Below, in pieces: positions 61,134-64,000 of a DNA stretch of 64,000 nucleotides. The notes beneath the pieces were generated by a model. It did no database searches and was not told where the DNA came from. It was given only the letters and a program-made list of their open reading frames with translations. Within the stretch, counting starts at the first letter, position 1. Every line of letters starts with the position of its first letter. The stretch covers positions 10,486,268 through 10,550,267 of the forward strand of contig OU342639.1 in NCBI GenBank assembly GCA_910589415.1, in the 5' to 3' direction. The position numbers were made by a program, and so were the translations under genes. The DNA comes from Malachius bipustulatus. Taxonomy: Eukaryota; Arthropoda; Insecta; Coleoptera; Melyridae.

Positions 61134-61194
61134 CCCAATGTTTGCCAGGTTGTGATGAACAACATGGACATTGTACGTTACCCAACGAATGCAT
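61134..61194 (+). CDS. Dl: Delta, coding exon 5: start of EGF repeat 1
   Basis: A 61-bp exon between TTTTTTGTTACAG and GTAAGT. Its first two bases complete Ala218 and it adds QCLPGCDEQHGHCTLPNEC, leaving two bases (AT) for the next codon. The spacing CxxGCDxxHGxCxxPNxC matches the beginning of the first EGF-like repeat that follows the DSL domain in Delta (KCAKGCEHGHCDKPNQC in Drosophila). The phase-2 end implies the next exon begins with one base that completes Ile or Met and then a cysteine codon. No such exon is evident up to 64000, so the rest of the protein is outside the window. Confidence 0.93.
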
Positions 61195-64000
61195 GTAAGT
61201 GTTTTTTTTTATATATTATACATAAATTTATGATATGTAATTATTACCATACACCACATTCAGGGTGATTTTCATGCAGTAATAAAAAAAAAACGAAATA
61301 AGTAACAAAAACAAAAAGTTACTCCAATTTCCATCATGCATGCAGCCTAACCCATCATTGAAGTCTCCGGCGTAAGCGTAGCACGCATCATCCTTAACCT
61401 TACTGATTCCACATCATCAGACCGATTGTTTTCGCAGATACTCGTAAAGCTGAGCTGAAAAATTTATTTGTGCGACCCTCGGAAAAATTCTCTTCATATT
61501 TCAACACCATCCAATAAATCGAACCTCTTCAGTGCATTGACATTTATGCAATGCAGCGTCTTGATGCATCTTACCACCTACCAGTACCGGCACCGTAATA
61601 GTATACATACTAGTATTTAGACCGAATGTGATTTTGCATAAGCTGCTGCTGAAGAACAATTTCGTTCTTTGACCTCTTGCACGTTTCTTCTTAGTCTCTG
61701 CGGTTGCATTTATTCGGTATCCCAGTGACTAGGCTAGAAACTAAAGGTTCCATACATGCAAAGATCTATTCACTATTCCTTACTGAATATCTGAAGGCAT
61801 CAGTAGATATAATGAAGTGCAGAAGAAATGTTTTCCCATGGCCGTTGGGCTCTTTATTTATTCGTTAACGTGGTTGCTTTCTGATTGGAATAATAATTAT
61901 TGCTTTCGTTTCTTTAAATAGTAAATAGGTTAGAGCAATTCTGGGAATCCCGATGTTTCGTGGGAGAAGAAAAGCAAAATGTGCTCGACACACTAATCGA
62001 ATTGCAATTCCATTTCTACTCAATCATGTCTAATTGCTGTTTTTGCTGTAACAGGTGTTGTTTATATTCGAATCTTGAATGCACTCACTACTTATGAACC
62101 TATTTTGGGATTAAAATTCAAAATGCGACGAAACCATTATAAGTAACGTGGTCTTTGCGAGGCGAACTCTCTTCTCTTCGTCTGTGTCTAGCCTAGATCC
62201 TAGATCTTCGCGGAGATGATGTTCGAACGTATGGAGACGGTATTCTAGCGGAAGCTGTCGGTCGCTAGATGCATCATAAGGAGTGATAGCCTCCACTGTA
62301 TCTATGTAGATGATGTGCCAGTGCCAGTGTGCAGTACCAGTACAGTTGCGTTATATTATAAGTGGTAAATGTGTGCAGATAGGCCGGCGAACCGCGAGTA
62401 ACCTTTCCTTGACCTGCATACCCATCGGGCAGCGTGGGAAACAGCTCCGTAGGCGTGCTACATCCCCGCCAATACTCCCCGCTAACTGCCGTCTGGGAAT
62501 CGAGCTGCAACTCAATGAATCTCTCTCAAGATCCGCGATCGTTGGATTGGATACCTCCGCATACAAATCCGAACACGTTCAGGTGTACGCATGATTAGAA
62601 TAATTATTATATTGCTATTGCTTCTTGGATCTTGGATCCTAATAACGTTGTTGCGTTATTTCGGCCTCTTCGCATCTGGAATAATGATCTACTAGGTGAC
62701 TACTGTTTAACAGAACGAACGGTAGCCGGGAATTGAATCCTATGCGTTGTACGCGATCTTGGATTTTTTTGAAAGCCCCCAGTTACTAGATTTGGAATGG
62801 TCTACATTTTTTGGGAATCTGGTACGATGGGCTGACTCAATTTTTTTTTTCAAGATCCTGCCTCAAAAATTTTGCCCACTTTCCTTCTCTTACAAGTAGT
62901 AGATGATTGATACCTACTATCAATAGATGTGTGTAGACTTTCCCGCGTAACATTATATTGAGTTGATCAAATCTACATTTGGGGAATCTGGTACGCTGGA
63001 AGGATGGACTCAATTTTTTTTTAACATCCTGTGACTGTCTTGAAATTTTGCCCACTTTCCTTCTCTTCAGTAGTAGATTGATACCTATCTAAGTGGAATT
63101 CAAGGAAATCAAGCACATAATAGTATTGAGTTGATCAAATCAACATTTGTGGAATCTGGTAAACTGGAAGACTTAATTGTCCTACTCAGTAGTAGACAGT
63201 AGTAGATACCTAAATAAATGGTATTCAAGAAAATCAAGGACATTATGATTAAGTTGATCAAATGATCAATAACATGAAAATTAGTTTGAGGCAATTGTAA
63301 GCCAGAATAAATGCTCCCCTTTCTGCTTGTTTAAAGTAGGGTATTCCCCCCATCTTACTATTTTCATAAATTTTCTGTTCCGATTGCTGAAATTTCTTTC
63401 AGAAGTTTTCTTGTACTTTTTTCAAGTAACAAATTAATATAAATCGTCTGGGGTATAATACTACATAACATGTGCCATGAGTCATATTAAATATAAACCG
63501 TTTCTATAAATATTCCTCTTCCTCTTGGTAGCTCTCTGTGCCTTTTCAAGCATTTCCAATGTATTCGGCGCCCCAACAGTTCCGGACAGAGCGCGGCCGT
63601 TTGTAATTATTCAAGGATTAATATCGCTGTTTATACAAGCTCTTAATGTCGGAAAATACTTATTGTAACGGCGCAAAACAAATATGCGCCGCTTTCCTCT
63701 TCAATAAAACATTTGCATCCCTTTGGAGATTTTAAGGCTTTGTGGGTAGCATCTCTTTGAAATGAAACGCTGATTGAATTTTATCCCCTCTGTTGTTAAC
63801 TGCCACAGTACACTTGATCCAATGCAGTACCTAGCGTGCTTCAGAATGGAGGTTCCGGCAATAAAATTTAATAAGTTTACCTTAGGTAGAGGTTTCCTTA
63901 GTAAACGTTATACGCTTGGTGGATTAGCTTAATAAAAATTTACTATTTTACACAAATTACTTTTAACAAAATTACCATTATAATAAATTGCAGTGTAGTG
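61195..64000 (+). other. Delta intron 5, incomplete
   Basis: Starts GTAAGT. No EGF-like coding exon is seen before the window ends; TTGCAG at 63987-63992 would give I-V-V and not the expected cysteine. The less AT-rich blocks at about 62150-62600 and 63540-63700 look like unique sequence and could be regulatory. The first contains CGTGGGAAA (62433-62441), a full match to the Su(H) consensus YGTGRGAAM. Confidence 0.6.
62785..63265 (+). repeat. Diverged tandem repeat, unit about 168 bp, three to four copies
   Basis: GGGAATCTGGTACG.TGG recurs at 62813, 62982 and 63149 (as GTGGAATCTGGTAAACTGG). GAGTTGATCAAAT recurs at 62960, 63128 and (as AAGTTGATCAAAT) 63251. A TTTTGCCCACTTTCCTTCTC block follows in the first two copies. 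The last copy is cut short. No conserved reading frame is present. Confidence 0.78.

Larger units (their letters stand above)
25801..64000 (+). other. Dl: Delta gene span from start codon to window edge (3' incomplete)
   Basis: Five coding exons (25801-25851, 29905-30201, 41595-41652, 55658-55903, 61134-61194) splice in frame across four complete introns of 4053, 11393, 14005 and 5230 bp. Intron 5 starts at 61195 and no acceptor with a credible EGF continuation is seen before the window ends. Intron phases in order are 0, 0, 1, 1 and 2. The predicted product is a Notch ligand of the DSL family that acts at the cell surface on neighbouring cells. The call of Delta rather than Serrate/Jagged rests on the N-terminal sequence; the tail that would confirm it (fewer EGF repeats, no cysteine-rich domain) lies outside. 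Confidence 0.9.

Noticed and set aside
63987..64000. TTGCAG near the right edge as the acceptor of Delta exon 6
   Set aside because: With the required phase the next codons read Ile-Val-Val, while the EGF repeat needs a cysteine directly after the split codon.
1..64000. CRISPR arrays, bacterial operons or prophage genes
   Set aside because: The window has split eukaryotic exons and no short spaced direct repeats with unique spacers; the 80-bp array has no spacers.

Overview
This window is AT-rich animal DNA, most likely from an insect. The assignment rests on a split gene whose conceptual protein resembles insect Delta, on GT-AG introns of 4 to 14 kb, and on many short DNA-transposon remnants whose ends read TACAGGGTG(T/C). 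Short TAGG/CCTA runs (as in TAGGTAGGTACC) occur throughout. A hemipteran is my guess for the order, but the sequence does not prove it. No bacterial or organellar features are visible.

The only gene I can identify with confidence is the 5' part of Delta, a transmembrane ligand of Notch, on the + strand. Five coding exons are visible: 25801-25851 (signal peptide), 29905-30201 (MNNL domain), 41595-41652 (end of the N-terminal C2-like module), 55658-55903 (DSL domain) and 61134-61194 (start of EGF repeat 1). Every junction keeps the reading frame and has canonical GT/AG borders. Together they encode the first 237 residues. The remaining EGF repeats, membrane segment and intracellular tail must lie beyond position 64000.

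Positions 1 to about 25000 are intergenic or upstream DNA dominated by repeats. They include a diverged duplication (2.3-3.4 kb), a fragment resembling the N-terminus of a tyrosine recombinase (5.06 kb), several TIR elements, two large fold-back elements (11.5-12.5 and 12.85-13.7 kb), a probable hammerhead ribozyme motif (18.19 kb) and a 3-kb satellite array (21.3-24.2 kb). One satellite monomer also occurs at 8.6 kb, joined to sequence found in the fold-back arms, so the satellite, that copy and the fold-back share an origin. A GC-richer block at 25.0-25.4 kb is the likely Delta promoter and 5' leader region.

The introns hold tRNA-derived SINE remnants (41.7 and 44.2 kb), further TIR elements, diverged tandem repeats (33.7-34.6 and 62.8-63.3 kb), scattered CACCAG-type microsatellites, and a 1.07-kb element in intron 4 that carries four perfect TGACGTCA palindromes. 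I found no second convincing protein-coding gene. Most open frames in the window are short chance frames inside repeats.
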